Shown: piece after piece, positions 29,765 through 37,923 of the stretch
How positions within the stretch are numbered: the first letter of the stretch is position 1
How the letters are laid out: every line of letters begins with the position of its first letter
NCBI GenBank assembly: GCA_017521295.1
Contig: JAFXDF010000082.1
Coordinates: forward strand, 1 to 38,405
Source of the DNA: Clostridia bacterium
Lineage (GTDB): Bacteria; Bacillota; Clostridia; Oscillospirales; Butyricicoccaceae
Direction: 5' to 3'
DNA: 38,405 bases
Notes under the pieces: generated by a model
Database searches by the model: none
Told to the model about the DNA's origin: nothing
What the model saw: only the letters and a program-made list of their open reading frames with translations
Program-made: the position numbers and the translations under genes

Positions 29765-31246
29765 ATGACCATTTATGAACTGGAAAAACGCAGCGGCGTT
29801 TCCCGGCCCAACATCCGTTTTTACGAAAAGGAGGGGCTGATCGCGCCCCAGCGCCTGGCCAACGGCTATCGGGACTATCAGGAGGAGGATGTGCTGCTCC
29901 TGGAGCGGATCATTCTGCTGCGGCGTCTGGATATGCCGCTGGATGCCATCCGGGCAGTCATCGGCGGCGAGCTGCCGCTGCCTCTGGCGCTGGAGCATCA
30001 GCAGGCCATGCTGACCCAAAAGCAAGCCGAGACTCAACAGGCCCGGCAGCTTTGCGCTGCCATTCAGCAGGACGCCGTGTCCTTTGGCCAGCTGGAGCCC
30101 GGGCGCTATCAGGCACAGCTGCCGACCGGTGACGACGGGCGTCTGCTGCCCCCGGCCCAGCCGGGCTGGGAGCCTGCCCACGGCCATTGGCTCATGCGGG
30201 CCATCGCCTTTATGCTGGATATCACCATTATCCTGGTGATCTGGAAAGGGATACAGCTTTACACTCTGCGGATGCCGGAGCTGGAAGGCACCTTCTGGAA
30301 GGTTGCCGACTATGTGTTTGTGGGCGTTTGCTTCATCCTGTACGAAAGCGTGATGCTTTGGTGTTTTGGCGGAACGCTGGGCAAAAAACTCATGGGCCTG
30401 CGGGTGATGGCCGCAGGGGACAACGGCGCCCGGGAGCTGTCGGTGGGGCAGGCGTTTCGCCGAACGCTGCACAAGTATGTATTCGGTCTGGGCCTGCGTC
30501 TGCCGGTTGTGAGCCTGATGGCCTATCTGCTGGCCGTCCGGCGGGCAAAAAAGGGAGAACCCCAGCCTTGGGATGAAACCTTTGACTACACCGTCAGGGA
30601 CCGCGGCGAAAAAACCGGCTGGGCCTTTCTGTCGCTCCTGCTGTTTGCCGCCATGGTGGCCGGTACGGTGTATATGGAACTGGATGCCATGAATCCGCCC
30701 CATACCAATGATTCGGCCAGCCACAGCATTTACACCTATACCCAAAACATCAACGATCTGATCGGCTACCACACCGACTATGATCTGCAGTTCCACGAGG
30801 ACGGCACCTGGACAGGCACTATGGAGGATATGGATCTTTCGGCCTTCACCCAGGAGATCCAGGTGGGCCGACGGGGACAGATCACCCGGGTGACCATGCG
30901 CTATCCGCTCCCTACGGAGTATCCGGCCAAAGGAATGGTCAACGACGGTGTGGAGCTGAAAAAGCTGGCGCTGTGCGCCATGTTCTCTGACGGCAGCGCC
31001 CGGGGCTATCTCAATGCCGAAAGCCTGATCTATCCCGTGCGGGAGCAGGGTCAGGCCGCCCGGAACGGCTGGGTCATCCATCAGTCGGTGGAAAACGCGC
31101 CCGAGAACTTCCGGGATTATTACGAATATATCGGGTATTCGTATTCGGATGGCAACGCATGGAAGTGGATCGGTCCGATGGAGGGCAAACTGTCCCAAAC
31201 CCCCGAAGTTGTGTTTGTGATGGAGGTTTATGACAGCAATTGGTGA
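29765..31246 (+). CDS. MerR-RDD fusion protein 1 (membrane-tethered regulator)
   Basis: The protein has 493 residues from ATG 29765 (AAAGGAGGG upstream). Residues 1-70 form a MerR winged helix: YELEKRSGVSRPNIRFYEKE, then NGYRDYQEEDVLLLERI. A helical linker follows to about 110. RDD-type membrane segments begin near residue 145 (WLMRAIAFMLDITIILVIW) and contain GTLGKKLMGLRVMA, the usual TPGK-like motif. Another TM lies at about 283-302. The last 190 residues, probably outside, carry NINDLIGYH and EDGTWTG that recur in the two paralogues. MerR proteins normally sense with a short C-terminal part; here a large membrane and external part replaces it. The signal is unknown. Confidence 0.85.
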   Translation: MTIYELEKRSGVSRPNIRFYEKEGLIAPQRLANGYRDYQEEDVLLLERIILLRRLDMPLDAIRAVIGGELPLPLALEHQQAMLTQKQAETQQARQLCAAIQQDAVSFGQLEPGRYQAQLPTGDDGRLLPPAQPGWEPAHGHWLMRAIAFMLDITIILVIWKGIQLYTLRMPELEGTFWKVADYVFVGVCFILYESVMLWCFGGTLGKKLMGLRVMAAGDNGARELSVGQAFRRTLHKYVFGLGLRLPVVSLMAYLLAVRRAKKGEPQPWDETFDYTVRDRGEKTGWAFLSLLLFAAMVAGTVYMELDAMNPPHTNDSASHSIYTYTQNINDLIGYHTDYDLQFHEDGTWTGTMEDMDLSAFTQEIQVGRRGQITRVTMRYPLPTEYPAKGMVNDGVELKKLALCAMFSDGSARGYLNAESLIYPVREQGQAARNGWVIHQSVENAPENFRDYYEYIGYSYSDGNAWKWIGPMEGKLSQTPEVVFVMEVYDSNW

Positions 31247-31254
31247 AAAAACAC

Positions 31255-31285
31255 TTGACTGTAAACCTTCTTGATACCTTATCAT
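31255..31285 (+). promoter_or_regulatory. MerR-type promoter of the second MerR-RDD gene
   Basis: TTGACT (31255-31260), a 19-bp spacer and TATCAT (31280-31285). ACCTT occurs twice in the spacer (ACCTTCTTGATACCTT), a direct repeat. AAGGAGGTG follows. Confidence 0.68.
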
Positions 31286-31305
31286 GATGGCAAGGAGGTG
31301 ATCTC

Positions 31306-32790
31306 ATGACCATCAAGGAACTGGAAGAGCGGACCGGCCTGGACCGGGGCACCATCCGTTTTTATGAAAAAGAGGGGCTGCTGGCTCCCGAACGGCAGGC
31401 CAACGGCTACCGGGATTATTCTGAGGAGGATGCCGAGACCCTGGAGAAGATCGCGTTTCTGCGGCAGCTGGGACTGTCTATCGAGATCATCCGTGCCGTG
31501 CAGACGGGGGAGCTGCCCCTGGGGATCGCTCTGGAGCGGCAGGATGAGACCCTGCTGGCCCGGAGAGCGGACACCGACCGCGCCCTGGAGATCAGCCGTG
31601 CCGTCCGGGCGGAGGGCGCAAGCTATCAGACTTTACAGCCGCAGAAATACAAGGCGCAGCTGCCGCCTCCGGAATGGATCCCCCGGGTGATCCCGCCGGC
31701 AGCGCCGCCCAAGCATTACGCCACCAAACACCCCTGGCGCAGGCTGCTGGCCAGAGAACTGGATATGGCCCTTTATACGCTGCCCTGGTGGGTGGCCATG
31801 ATCTGGCTGGGACTTACCAACTTGTCCTTCTGGATCTGCAGCGCGCTGGCGATGCTGTTGCTGCCGCTGCTGCTGGAAAGCTTGCTGCTGTGCACCTGGG
31901 GAACCACCCCGGGCAAGTGGCTCATGGGTCTGCACCTGCGCAAGCATTATGTGGGCGAGGTGTGCAAGCCCACCTTCCGGGATGCCTTTTCCCGCACGCT
32001 GCATGTGTACGCGGTGGGTTACGGCTTTGGTTTTTTGACCACCATCTGCGGCGTGCTGGCCTATCTGCGGGCCAACCGGGGCGACGACCAGCCCTGGGAC
32101 TTCTGGTGGGAGTACACCGCTGAGGAGGAGGTGCCGGGCAGCCGCGCGGCGGTGCTGCTGGCCGCGCTGGCAGTCCTTCGCTTTGCCCATAACCAGACGC
32201 AGGAGCTGTGGATGGAGCGGGTGAATGAACGGGCGAAGGAACAGGCGATCCAGCAGGGAGAATATGTCCCCACCCTGCAGGAGTTCGTGGACGGCGTCAA
32301 CCTGGTGCTGGCCGAGCATTGGATGTTCGAGGATTACCGGCAGGTGACGCTGAACTACGACGGCACCTGGAACGGCCTGCCGGAGGAGCTGCGTGGCTTT
32401 GTTGTGAACTTTATACGGGAGGGCAGCAAGTTCCGTTCTGCCTACGTGCGGGCAGAGTTCCCCGGCACGATGGAGGGCGTCCGCCCTGACGGCATGGAGA
32501 TCTATTCCGCGCTGATGCTGGGTATGCACGAGGCCCGGGGCTATCGGGGCGCCGAGAGCGGCACGCTTTCCGCCGGCAGTTTTCAGGAGATAGGCAGCTG
32601 GAAGGGCGAGTGGGGCGCTACCTACCGCCTGGAGCCCGGTGAGGGTCTGGAGGAGTTCTTCACCCTTGACCTGGAGGGGTATCGGCCGATCCCGGGGAAA
32701 GAGACTCCCGATCTGATCATCCACATTCAAGCGGGTAAGATCCCGAATCCCTATGCCGGGTGGATGGGTGGTTTGGGGGTGAACAAATGA
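31306..32790 (+). CDS. MerR-RDD fusion protein 2 (membrane-tethered regulator)
   Basis: The protein has 494 residues. The MerR domain is MTIKELEERTGLDRGTIRFY with NGYRDYSEEDAETLEKI, residues 1-70. The RDD region starts about residue 143 (WRRLLARELDMALYTLPWW) with TTPGKWLMGLHLR near 204-216. A further hydrophobic stretch (AAVLLAALAVLRFA) precedes the external part, which contains VDGVNLVLAEH and YDGTWNG, matching the paralogues. Its stop overlaps the start of the third paralogue (ATGA), so the two are co-translated. Together with the first they form a tandem array produced by duplication; HTH domains are near identical, while the C-terminal parts have diverged, as expected for different signals. 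Confidence 0.85.
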   Translation: MTIKELEERTGLDRGTIRFYEKEGLLAPERQANGYRDYSEEDAETLEKIAFLRQLGLSIEIIRAVQTGELPLGIALERQDETLLARRADTDRALEISRAVRAEGASYQTLQPQKYKAQLPPPEWIPRVIPPAAPPKHYATKHPWRRLLARELDMALYTLPWWVAMIWLGLTNLSFWICSALAMLLLPLLLESLLLCTWGTTPGKWLMGLHLRKHYVGEVCKPTFRDAFSRTLHVYAVGYGFGFLTTICGVLAYLRANRGDDQPWDFWWEYTAEEEVPGSRAAVLLAALAVLRFAHNQTQELWMERVNERAKEQAIQQGEYVPTLQEFVDGVNLVLAEHWMFEDYRQVTLNYDGTWNGLPEELRGFVVNFIREGSKFRSAYVRAEFPGTMEGVRPDGMEIYSALMLGMHEARGYRGAESGTLSAGSFQEIGSWKGEWGATYRLEPGEGLEEFFTLDLEGYRPIPGKETPDLIIHIQAGKIPNPYAGWMGGLGVNK

Positions 32791-34247
32791 CCGTTAAAGA
32801 ATTGGAAGAACGCACCGGTCTTGACCGGGCTACCATCCGTTTTTATGAAAAAGAGGGGCTGATCTCGCCACGGCGCATGGCCAACGGCTACCGGGATTAC
32901 ACCTCGGCCGAGGCCTCTGCCCTGGAAAAGATCGCCCTTTTGCGCCGACTGGGCCTGTCCATTGAACAGATCCGCCGGGTGCAGACCGGCGAGCTGCCTC
33001 TGGGCGTGGCTCTGGACGTGCAGGAGGAAGCCCTGCAGCGGCAGGAGCAGGAGACCTTCCACGCCCGGCGCATTCTGGAGGCCATCCGGGAAGAAGGCGT
33101 CAGTTACGAGACCCTGGAGCCCAACAAATACAAGGGCCGTCTGCCGGCCCCTGCTGCCGGCGGCGGCGAGATCCTGCCGGAAATGTATGTGGAGAGCGCC
33201 AACCGCCACCCCTGGCGGCGGTGGTTTGCCCGGTCCATCGACCAGATGCTGTGTATGCTGCCGGGCATCCTGGTGGCAGCCTACGGTATGCGCCTGCCGC
33301 CCTCCGACCCGGCCTATTCCTTTTTCTACACGGTGATGGCCATTTTGAGCCAAGCCGTTCTGGAGCCGCTGCTGCTGTGCACCTGGGGCTACACTCCGGG
33401 CAAATGGCTCATGGGCCTCAAGCTGCGGGCCTGGCACCCCGAAGGTGACCGCAAGCCGGGCTTTTTCCAGGCTCTGCTTCGCCTCATTCGGGTGGCCGTT
33501 TACGGCCTGGGCTTGAATATCCCCATTGCGGCGTGGATCTGCGGCTATAAATGCTGGGAGCGGTGCCAAAACAACGAGGATCAGCCCTGGGACGAGGAGG
33601 AGTTCCACTATACCATGGAGGACCGGCGGTTTGACTGGGCACCGGCGGCGGTGCTGGTGCCGGTGCTGGTGATCGCCCTTAGCGTGCATGTGCTGAAGGA
33701 TTCCATGGGTCCGGTGAACCGGCAGGCCGAGCTCGACCGAACGGAATACGTGGAAAATGTCAACGATCTTCTGGAATACACCTTTGATAACGACAGCGTG
33801 ATCCTTCTGGAGGATGGCACCTGGCAGCGGGAAACCCACGGCAACATCATCCTGGGAGAAACCAAGCGGTATTCGCCGCTGGAAATCACGGTGGAAAATG
33901 ATGTGGTCACCGGCATCGCCCTGGAATATTCGCTGGCAACAGCGGCAGGGGAGACCGTTTTCACCACGGACAGTCAGTCGCTGAAGTCTGCCGCCGTGCT
34001 GGCGCTGGTCAGCGGGCAAAATGGTGTGAACAGCCAAACCGCCCTTGAAAAGCTGGACGACCTGTTCAAACAGGGCAGCGGTCAGCTGACCCTGGGCCAC
34101 TGGACGGTGGAGCAGCGGGTGGAGGACCCCGACGGCTGCTTTAGCCAGTTCCATTACACCGGCGGCATGTGGATCTTCCTGGGGGAACATGTTACCCAGG
34201 CACCCCAGGCACCCACCATCCATTTTTCCGTGACCAAAACAGAGTAA
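32787..34247 (+). CDS. MerR-RDD fusion protein 3 (membrane-tethered regulator)
   Basis: The protein has 486 residues from ATG 32787, overlapping the previous stop by four bases; a preceding GTG-containing extension is ignored. The MerR domain MTVKELEERTGLDRATIRFY fills residues 1-70. The RDD domain has WRRWFARSIDQMLCMLPGIL (about 145-165) and YTPGKWLMGLKLR (near 208). TM segments continue to about residue 305 (WAPAAVLVPVLVIALSV). The external part includes VENVNDLLEYT and EDGTWQR. No own promoter is seen; it belongs to the operon of paralogue 2. Heterodimers between the paralogues are possible because the DNA-binding and dimer regions are so similar. Confidence 0.85.
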   Translation: MTVKELEERTGLDRATIRFYEKEGLISPRRMANGYRDYTSAEASALEKIALLRRLGLSIEQIRRVQTGELPLGVALDVQEEALQRQEQETFHARRILEAIREEGVSYETLEPNKYKGRLPAPAAGGGEILPEMYVESANRHPWRRWFARSIDQMLCMLPGILVAAYGMRLPPSDPAYSFFYTVMAILSQAVLEPLLLCTWGYTPGKWLMGLKLRAWHPEGDRKPGFFQALLRLIRVAVYGLGLNIPIAAWICGYKCWERCQNNEDQPWDEEEFHYTMEDRRFDWAPAAVLVPVLVIALSVHVLKDSMGPVNRQAELDRTEYVENVNDLLEYTFDNDSVILLEDGTWQRETHGNIILGETKRYSPLEITVENDVVTGIALEYSLATAAGETVFTTDSQSLKSAAVLALVSGQNGVNSQTALEKLDDLFKQGSGQLTLGHWTVEQRVEDPDGCFSQFHYTGGMWIFLGEHVTQAPQAPTIHFSVTKTE

Positions 34248-34253
34248 AAAGAA

Positions 34254-34284
34254 ACCGCCCTGCCGGATGGCAGGGCGGTCTTTT
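34254..34284. terminator. Terminator after the MerR-RDD operon
   Basis: An 11-bp stem ACCGCCCTGCC with its complement, GGAT loop and CTTTT; A-run on the left, so it also serves the DUF4349 gene. Confidence 0.9.
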
Positions 34285-34291
34285 GCGTTAT

Positions 34292-35275
34292 TTACTGCTT
34301 GTTTTCGGGGGTGTCATTGGCGGGAGGCGGGGGAGCCTGCTCCTTTTTCTTGCGGGAGAAGGTGGGCTTTTTGCCCTTGCGCAGCCAACGGATGACCAGC
34401 ACGATGACCACGATCCAGATCACCAGCCAGATCAGACGGCTGACCCAGTTGCGGGCAAAGCGCAGGGCAAAGCTCTCCAGATCGTTCACAAAGCGGCTGG
34501 TACCGGTCTTGAAGGCCTCTGCCAGCTTGGCACCGAAGCCCACCACAGGCTGTTCCTGCTCGGACAGCTGATAGACCTCTTCCAGGGAGATCTCCACGGT
34601 GGCGTAGTCCACCAGGGCGTCATACTTCCGCAGGGAGCCGGTGAGGTATTCGATCTGCAGCTCGGTTTCGGCGATGGCGGATTCCAGGGTGATGATGTCC
34701 TCCATCTTGTCGGCCTTGGCCAGCAGCTCCTGGAGGCGCTCCAGCTTGGTGCGCTGGGTCACCAGACGGGATTCGGTGTCGTAATAGGCCTCGCTGACGT
34801 TTTCGGTGGTGTGGCGCTGGCTGTTCAGCTGGGCCAGATCGCCCACGCTGCTGCAGAAACTCTGGTACTTGGCAGAGGGCACACGCACCACATAAAAGGC
34901 GTGGCGGTAGGGGCTGTAGTTGTTCAGCTCGCTGGACTCGAAATAGCCGCCCATCTGGGTCACCAGCTGTTCCAACCCGGCAATGGCGGCGTCAAATTCG
35001 GTGGACTCCAGGTACAGATAGCCCCGGTAGATCATCTTGACGTTTTCCGGCAGGGAAGACGAGGGCTCCTCCGGAGAGGGGGCAGGCATGGTGGGGGCTG
35101 CCGCAGAACCGCTGGTCATGGAATCAAAGCCCATTTCCTCCTTGAAGTCGAAAGCGGGGCTGGTGGCCATGGGGGATTCGGCGGGCTTGTCGGCACTGTT
35201 CATGGAAGCGCTGCCGCAGGCGCTCAGACTGAGCAGCAGGGTCAGCGCCAGCAGGATGGACAACAGTTTTTTCAC
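34292..35275 (-). CDS. DUF4349 lipoprotein
   Basis: The protein has 327 residues when started at GTG 35275, six bases after AAGGAGG; no ATG fits. A signal peptide ends in LSLSACG, a lipobox. The core MIYRGYLYLESTEFDAAIAGLEQLVTQMGGYFESSEL is typical of DUF4349. A coiled-coil segment follows (residues about 165-225, with LERLQELLAKADKMEDIITLESAI), and a C-terminal TM helix (LIWLVIWIVVIVLVIRWL) precedes a basic tail. DUF4349 proteins are widespread, surface-exposed and of unknown role. Its neighbour, the MerR-RDD cluster, is convergent. Confidence 0.88.
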   Translation of the reverse strand: MKKLLSILLALTLLLSLSACGSASMNSADKPAESPMATSPAFDFKEEMGFDSMTSGSAAAPTMPAPSPEEPSSSLPENVKMIYRGYLYLESTEFDAAIAGLEQLVTQMGGYFESSELNNYSPYRHAFYVVRVPSAKYQSFCSSVGDLAQLNSQRHTTENVSEAYYDTESRLVTQRTKLERLQELLAKADKMEDIITLESAIAETELQIEYLTGSLRKYDALVDYATVEISLEEVYQLSEQEQPVVGFGAKLAEAFKTGTSRFVNDLESFALRFARNWVSRLIWLVIWIVVIVLVIRWLRKGKKPTFSRKKKEQAPPPPANDTPENKQ

Positions 35276-35329
35276 GGGAAATTCCTCCTTATAAAAGGCA
35301 TCGTTACCTATATAGACAGACAAATTGTA

Positions 35330-35358
35330 AAAAAGTTCCGATTTTCACGGAACTTTTT
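35330..35358 (-). terminator. Terminator of the small membrane protein gene
   Basis: Stem AAAAAGTTCCG/CGGAACTTTTT with loop ATTTTCA; the T-run continues on both strands. Confidence 0.85.
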
Positions 35359-35366
35359 TCGCGTAT

Positions 35367-35576
35367 TCAGGAAACCATCAGCATGGCGATAAAGACACAG
35401 AAGAGATTCCACACGATGTTGAACGCCGACCAGCAGATAAAGGGGATCAGATACAGCCGGATCCAGCCGATGGGGCGGTGCAGCTCGTCCTGCTTCTTTT
35501 TTTGATGGCGGTACACGAAATAGGCGCCGAGAAGGGGCGGAAGGTACATTAGGGCATAGGCCAGAAAAACGCTCAT
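35367..35576 (-). CDS. Hypothetical small membrane protein
   Basis: The protein has 69 residues from ATG 35576 (AGGTG upstream). Two hydrophobic helices (SVFLAYALMYLPPLLGAYFVY and LYLIPFICWSAFNIVWNLFCVFIAML) flank a basic loop (RHQKKKQDELHRPIG). No family recognised. It stands alone between a DUF4349 gene and tadA, on the opposite strand to tadA. Confidence 0.7.
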   Translation of the reverse strand: MSVFLAYALMYLPPLLGAYFVYRHQKKKQDELHRPIGWIRLYLIPFICWSAFNIVWNLFCVFIAMLMVS

Positions 35577-35649
35577 GATTTTACACCTGCTGTCTTGCAA
35601 TCTTTTGAAATTACCTTTATTATAACGGAAAGAGGAGGGGATGTAAAGC

Positions 35650-36096
35650 ATGGAGGGTTATTTTATGGGGCTTGCCCTGGAACAGGCCCAGAAGGCCCGG
35701 GCCCTGGGCGAGGTGCCGGTGGGCTGTGTCATCGTAAAGGACGGCACGGTCATCGGCGAGGGCTATAACCGCCGGGAGACCGACAAGACCGTGCTGGGCC
35801 ACGCCGAGCTCATGGCCATGAAGCAGGCCGAGGCCGCCATCGGCGACTGGCGGCTGTCCGACTGCACCCTGTATGTGACGCTGGAGCCCTGTCCCATGTG
35901 CGCCGGCGCCATCCTCAACGCCCGGGTGGGTACGGTGGTGTGCGGCGCCTCCGATCTGACCTTCGGTGCCTGCGGCGGCGTGATGAACCTGTTCGAGGAG
36001 GCCTTCGGCTACAAACCGAAGCTGTATAAAGGCGTTCGGGCGGAGGAATGCTCCCGGATGCTCACCGATTTTTTTGAAGAAGTACGAAAGAAATAG
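35650..36096 (+). CDS. tadA: tRNA-specific adenosine deaminase
   Basis: The protein has 148 residues, the usual length. H51-A-E53 and P80-C81-PM-C84 are the zinc-binding/catalytic motifs of the deaminase fold. TadA converts A34 of tRNA-Arg(ACG) to inosine; in some Clostridia a second tRNA is also a target. GAGGAGGGG lies 10 bases upstream of the ATG. The gene has its own terminator and is followed by the hrcA promoter. Confidence 0.95.
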   Translation: MEGYFMGLALEQAQKARALGEVPVGCVIVKDGTVIGEGYNRRETDKTVLGHAELMAMKQAEAAIGDWRLSDCTLYVTLEPCPMCAGAILNARVGTVVCGASDLTFGACGGVMNLFEEAFGYKPKLYKGVRAEECSRMLTDFFEEVRKK

Positions 36097-36100
36097 ACAA

Positions 36101-36126
36101 AAGGCGGCCTGCGGGCCGCCTTTTTT
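36101..36126 (+). terminator. Terminator of tadA
   Basis: Stem GGCGGCC/GGCCGCC with loop TGCG followed by six T. Confidence 0.92.
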
Positions 36127-36200
36127 AGCACTCTCGACAGGTGTTTACAAATTATCTGGTCAAAGTTACCAATCTGTTCACAATTTTTTTGGAAAAACTA

Positions 36201-36228
36201 TTGACAAACCGGGGGAAACGGGTAGAAT
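36201..36228 (+). promoter_or_regulatory. Promoter of the hrcA-grpE-dnaK operon
   Basis: TTGACA (36201-36206), 16-bp spacer, TAGAAT (36223-36228); predicted start near 36235, inside CIRCE. Confidence 0.85.
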
Positions 36229-36232
36229 AAAC

Positions 36233-36259
36233 TTAGCACTCGGGAATATGGAGTGCTAA
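36233..36259 (+). promoter_or_regulatory. CIRCE operator (HrcA site)
   Basis: TTAGCACTC-N9-GAGTGCTAA is a perfect CIRCE element and overlaps the transcription start. HrcA binding here represses the operon in the absence of stress. Confidence 0.98.
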
Positions 36260-36278
36260 AACGGAAAGGAGGGACGGT

Positions 36279-37346
36279 ATGGAGCTGCCCGAACGAAAAA
36301 AGCGCATCCTCAAAGCCATCGTGGAAAGCTATATCAACACCGCCGAGCCGGTGGGTTCCAAGACCCTGGTGAACAGCTTCGACACCCCGATCTCCTCCGC
36401 CACCATCCGCAACGAAATGAGCGAGCTGGAAGAGCTGGGCTATCTGGAAAAGCCCCACGTGTCCGCCGGACGCATCCCGTCCTACGCCGCCTACCGCCTG
36501 TACGTCAACGAACTGATGGAGCGGCACCGGGTGGCCGGTGACGAGCTGGAGGCCATGCGTCTGATGATGCAGGCCAAAATGCGGGAGATGGACAACATCA
36601 TGGTCAGCGCCTCCAAGGTGCTGGGCGAGATGACACAGCACACCACCGTGTCCATGATCTCCCACACCGGCGGCCGCCGGGTGAAAAAGTGTGAGCTCAT
36701 CGACGTGGACGGCGGCTTTACCTACGCTGTGGTGCTGGTCACTGACAGCGAGGTCAAAAACAAAATGCTCCGTCTGAGCCAGCCTGTGGAACCGGCCACG
36801 GCAGCCGTGTTGAGCACGGCCATCAACCTGGCCCTCAGCGAGCGGCGGCTGGAATACCTGCTGCCCTCGGTGCAGCAGAGCATGGGCGGAAGTTCGGCGG
36901 TCTACCAGATGACCTCCGACATCCTGGATTTCATCCGGGCCACCGAGGCCGGAGGAAAGCCGGAAGTCTATATCGACGGCGCGGCCCGTCTGCTGGACAA
37001 CCGGGAATACCAGGACACCCAGCGGGCGAGAGAGCTGCTGGAGTACTTCTCCGACCGCAGCCGTGTAAGCGAACTGCTGGTGGGGGAGGATGGCCCCAAT
37101 CTGGTCAATGTCCGTATCGGCCCCGAGCTGCAGGACCCCAGCATGCGTGACGCCAGTCTGGTGTTCACCAGCTATCAGATCGACCAAAATACCCGCGGCA
37201 TCGTGGGCATCATTGCCCCGGCCCGTATGGACTACGCCGACGTGTACGCCAAGCTGATCGCCTTTACCCAGGCCATCTCGGGCGTTACCGGCCAGGGAAT
37301 GAAACGACTAAAGGACGCAGGTGAAAGCGATGAACGAAGAGATTAA
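36279..37346 (+). CDS. hrcA: Heat-inducible transcription repressor HrcA
   Basis: The protein has 355 residues. The N-terminal winged helix reads RKKRILKAIVESYINTAEPV, then SSATIRNEMSELEELGYLEKPHVSAGRIPS, the HrcA signature. The central part includes the GAF-like domain and ends in GIIAPARMDYADVYA. HrcA binds CIRCE and needs the GroE chaperonin for activity, so free chaperonin represses. Ribosome site AAAGGAGGG. Its last 17 bases overlap grpE. Confidence 0.97.
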   Translation: MELPERKKRILKAIVESYINTAEPVGSKTLVNSFDTPISSATIRNEMSELEELGYLEKPHVSAGRIPSYAAYRLYVNELMERHRVAGDELEAMRLMMQAKMREMDNIMVSASKVLGEMTQHTTVSMISHTGGRRVKKCELIDVDGGFTYAVVLVTDSEVKNKMLRLSQPVEPATAAVLSTAINLALSERRLEYLLPSVQQSMGGSSAVYQMTSDILDFIRATEAGGKPEVYIDGAARLLDNREYQDTQRARELLEYFSDRSRVSELLVGEDGPNLVNVRIGPELQDPSMRDASLVFTSYQIDQNTRGIVGIIAPARMDYADVYAKLIAFTQAISGVTGQGMKRLKDAGESDERRD

Positions 37347-37866
37347 AAATCAGACCGAAGAACAGGCCGTGGAAGCCCAAGAGCCCCAGGAGCCTGTGAA
37401 GGAAAGCAAAAAGGAAAAGAAACAGACCGCCAAGCTGGAAGAGAAGATCGCCCAGCTGGAAGAGGAAGCAGCCAAGCAGGATGACCGCTACAAGCGCATC
37501 CTGGCCGAGTACGACAACTTCCGCAAGCGCACCCAGAAGGAAAAGGAAAGCACCTACCAGGACGCGCAGATGGCCACCGTGGCCGCCTTCCTGCCGGTGC
37601 TGGACAATCTGGAGCGGGGCGCCGCGCAGGAAAACGCCGACGAGGGCGTCAAGCTGATCCTCAAGCAGTTCCAGGATATTCTCCAGAAGTACCATGTGGA
37701 AGCCTGCGGCGAGCAGGGCCAGGCCTTTGATCCCAACTTCCACAACGCCGTCCTCCATGAGGAAGGCGAGGGCACCGGCGAGACCGTCATCGCCCAGGTG
37801 CTGCAGAAGGGCTACACCATGAACGGCAAGCTGATCCGGGCCGCCATGGTGAAGACCACAGATTAA
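37330..37866 (+). CDS. grpE: Nucleotide exchange factor GrpE
   Basis: The protein has 178 residues from ATG 37330, with AGGTG six bases upstream; a GTG at 37321 is possible. An N-terminal Glu/Lys-rich coiled coil leads to QDDRYKRILAEYDNFRKRTQKEKES, the GrpE dimer helix. The C-terminal beta domain (FDPNFHNAVLHEEGEGTGETVI, with QVLQKGYTMNGKLIRAAMV) contacts DnaK and releases ADP. It overlaps hrcA by 17 bases and lies 60 bases before dnaK. Confidence 0.97.
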   Translation: MNEEIKNQTEEQAVEAQEPQEPVKESKKEKKQTAKLEEKIAQLEEEAAKQDDRYKRILAEYDNFRKRTQKEKESTYQDAQMATVAAFLPVLDNLERGAAQENADEGVKLILKQFQDILQKYHVEACGEQGQAFDPNFHNAVLHEEGEGTGETVIAQVLQKGYTMNGKLIRAAMVKTTD

Positions 37867-37923
37867 CAACGAAATCCCCAAACTTCACATAAACAAATAA
37901 TTTTATCTTAACGGAGGAAATAA

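Noticed and set aside
31306..34247. The MerR-RDD paralogues as a frame-shifted or split single gene
   Set aside because: Each has a complete MerR head, RDD domain and tail with its own ribosome site or ATGA coupling, so they are three intact genes.
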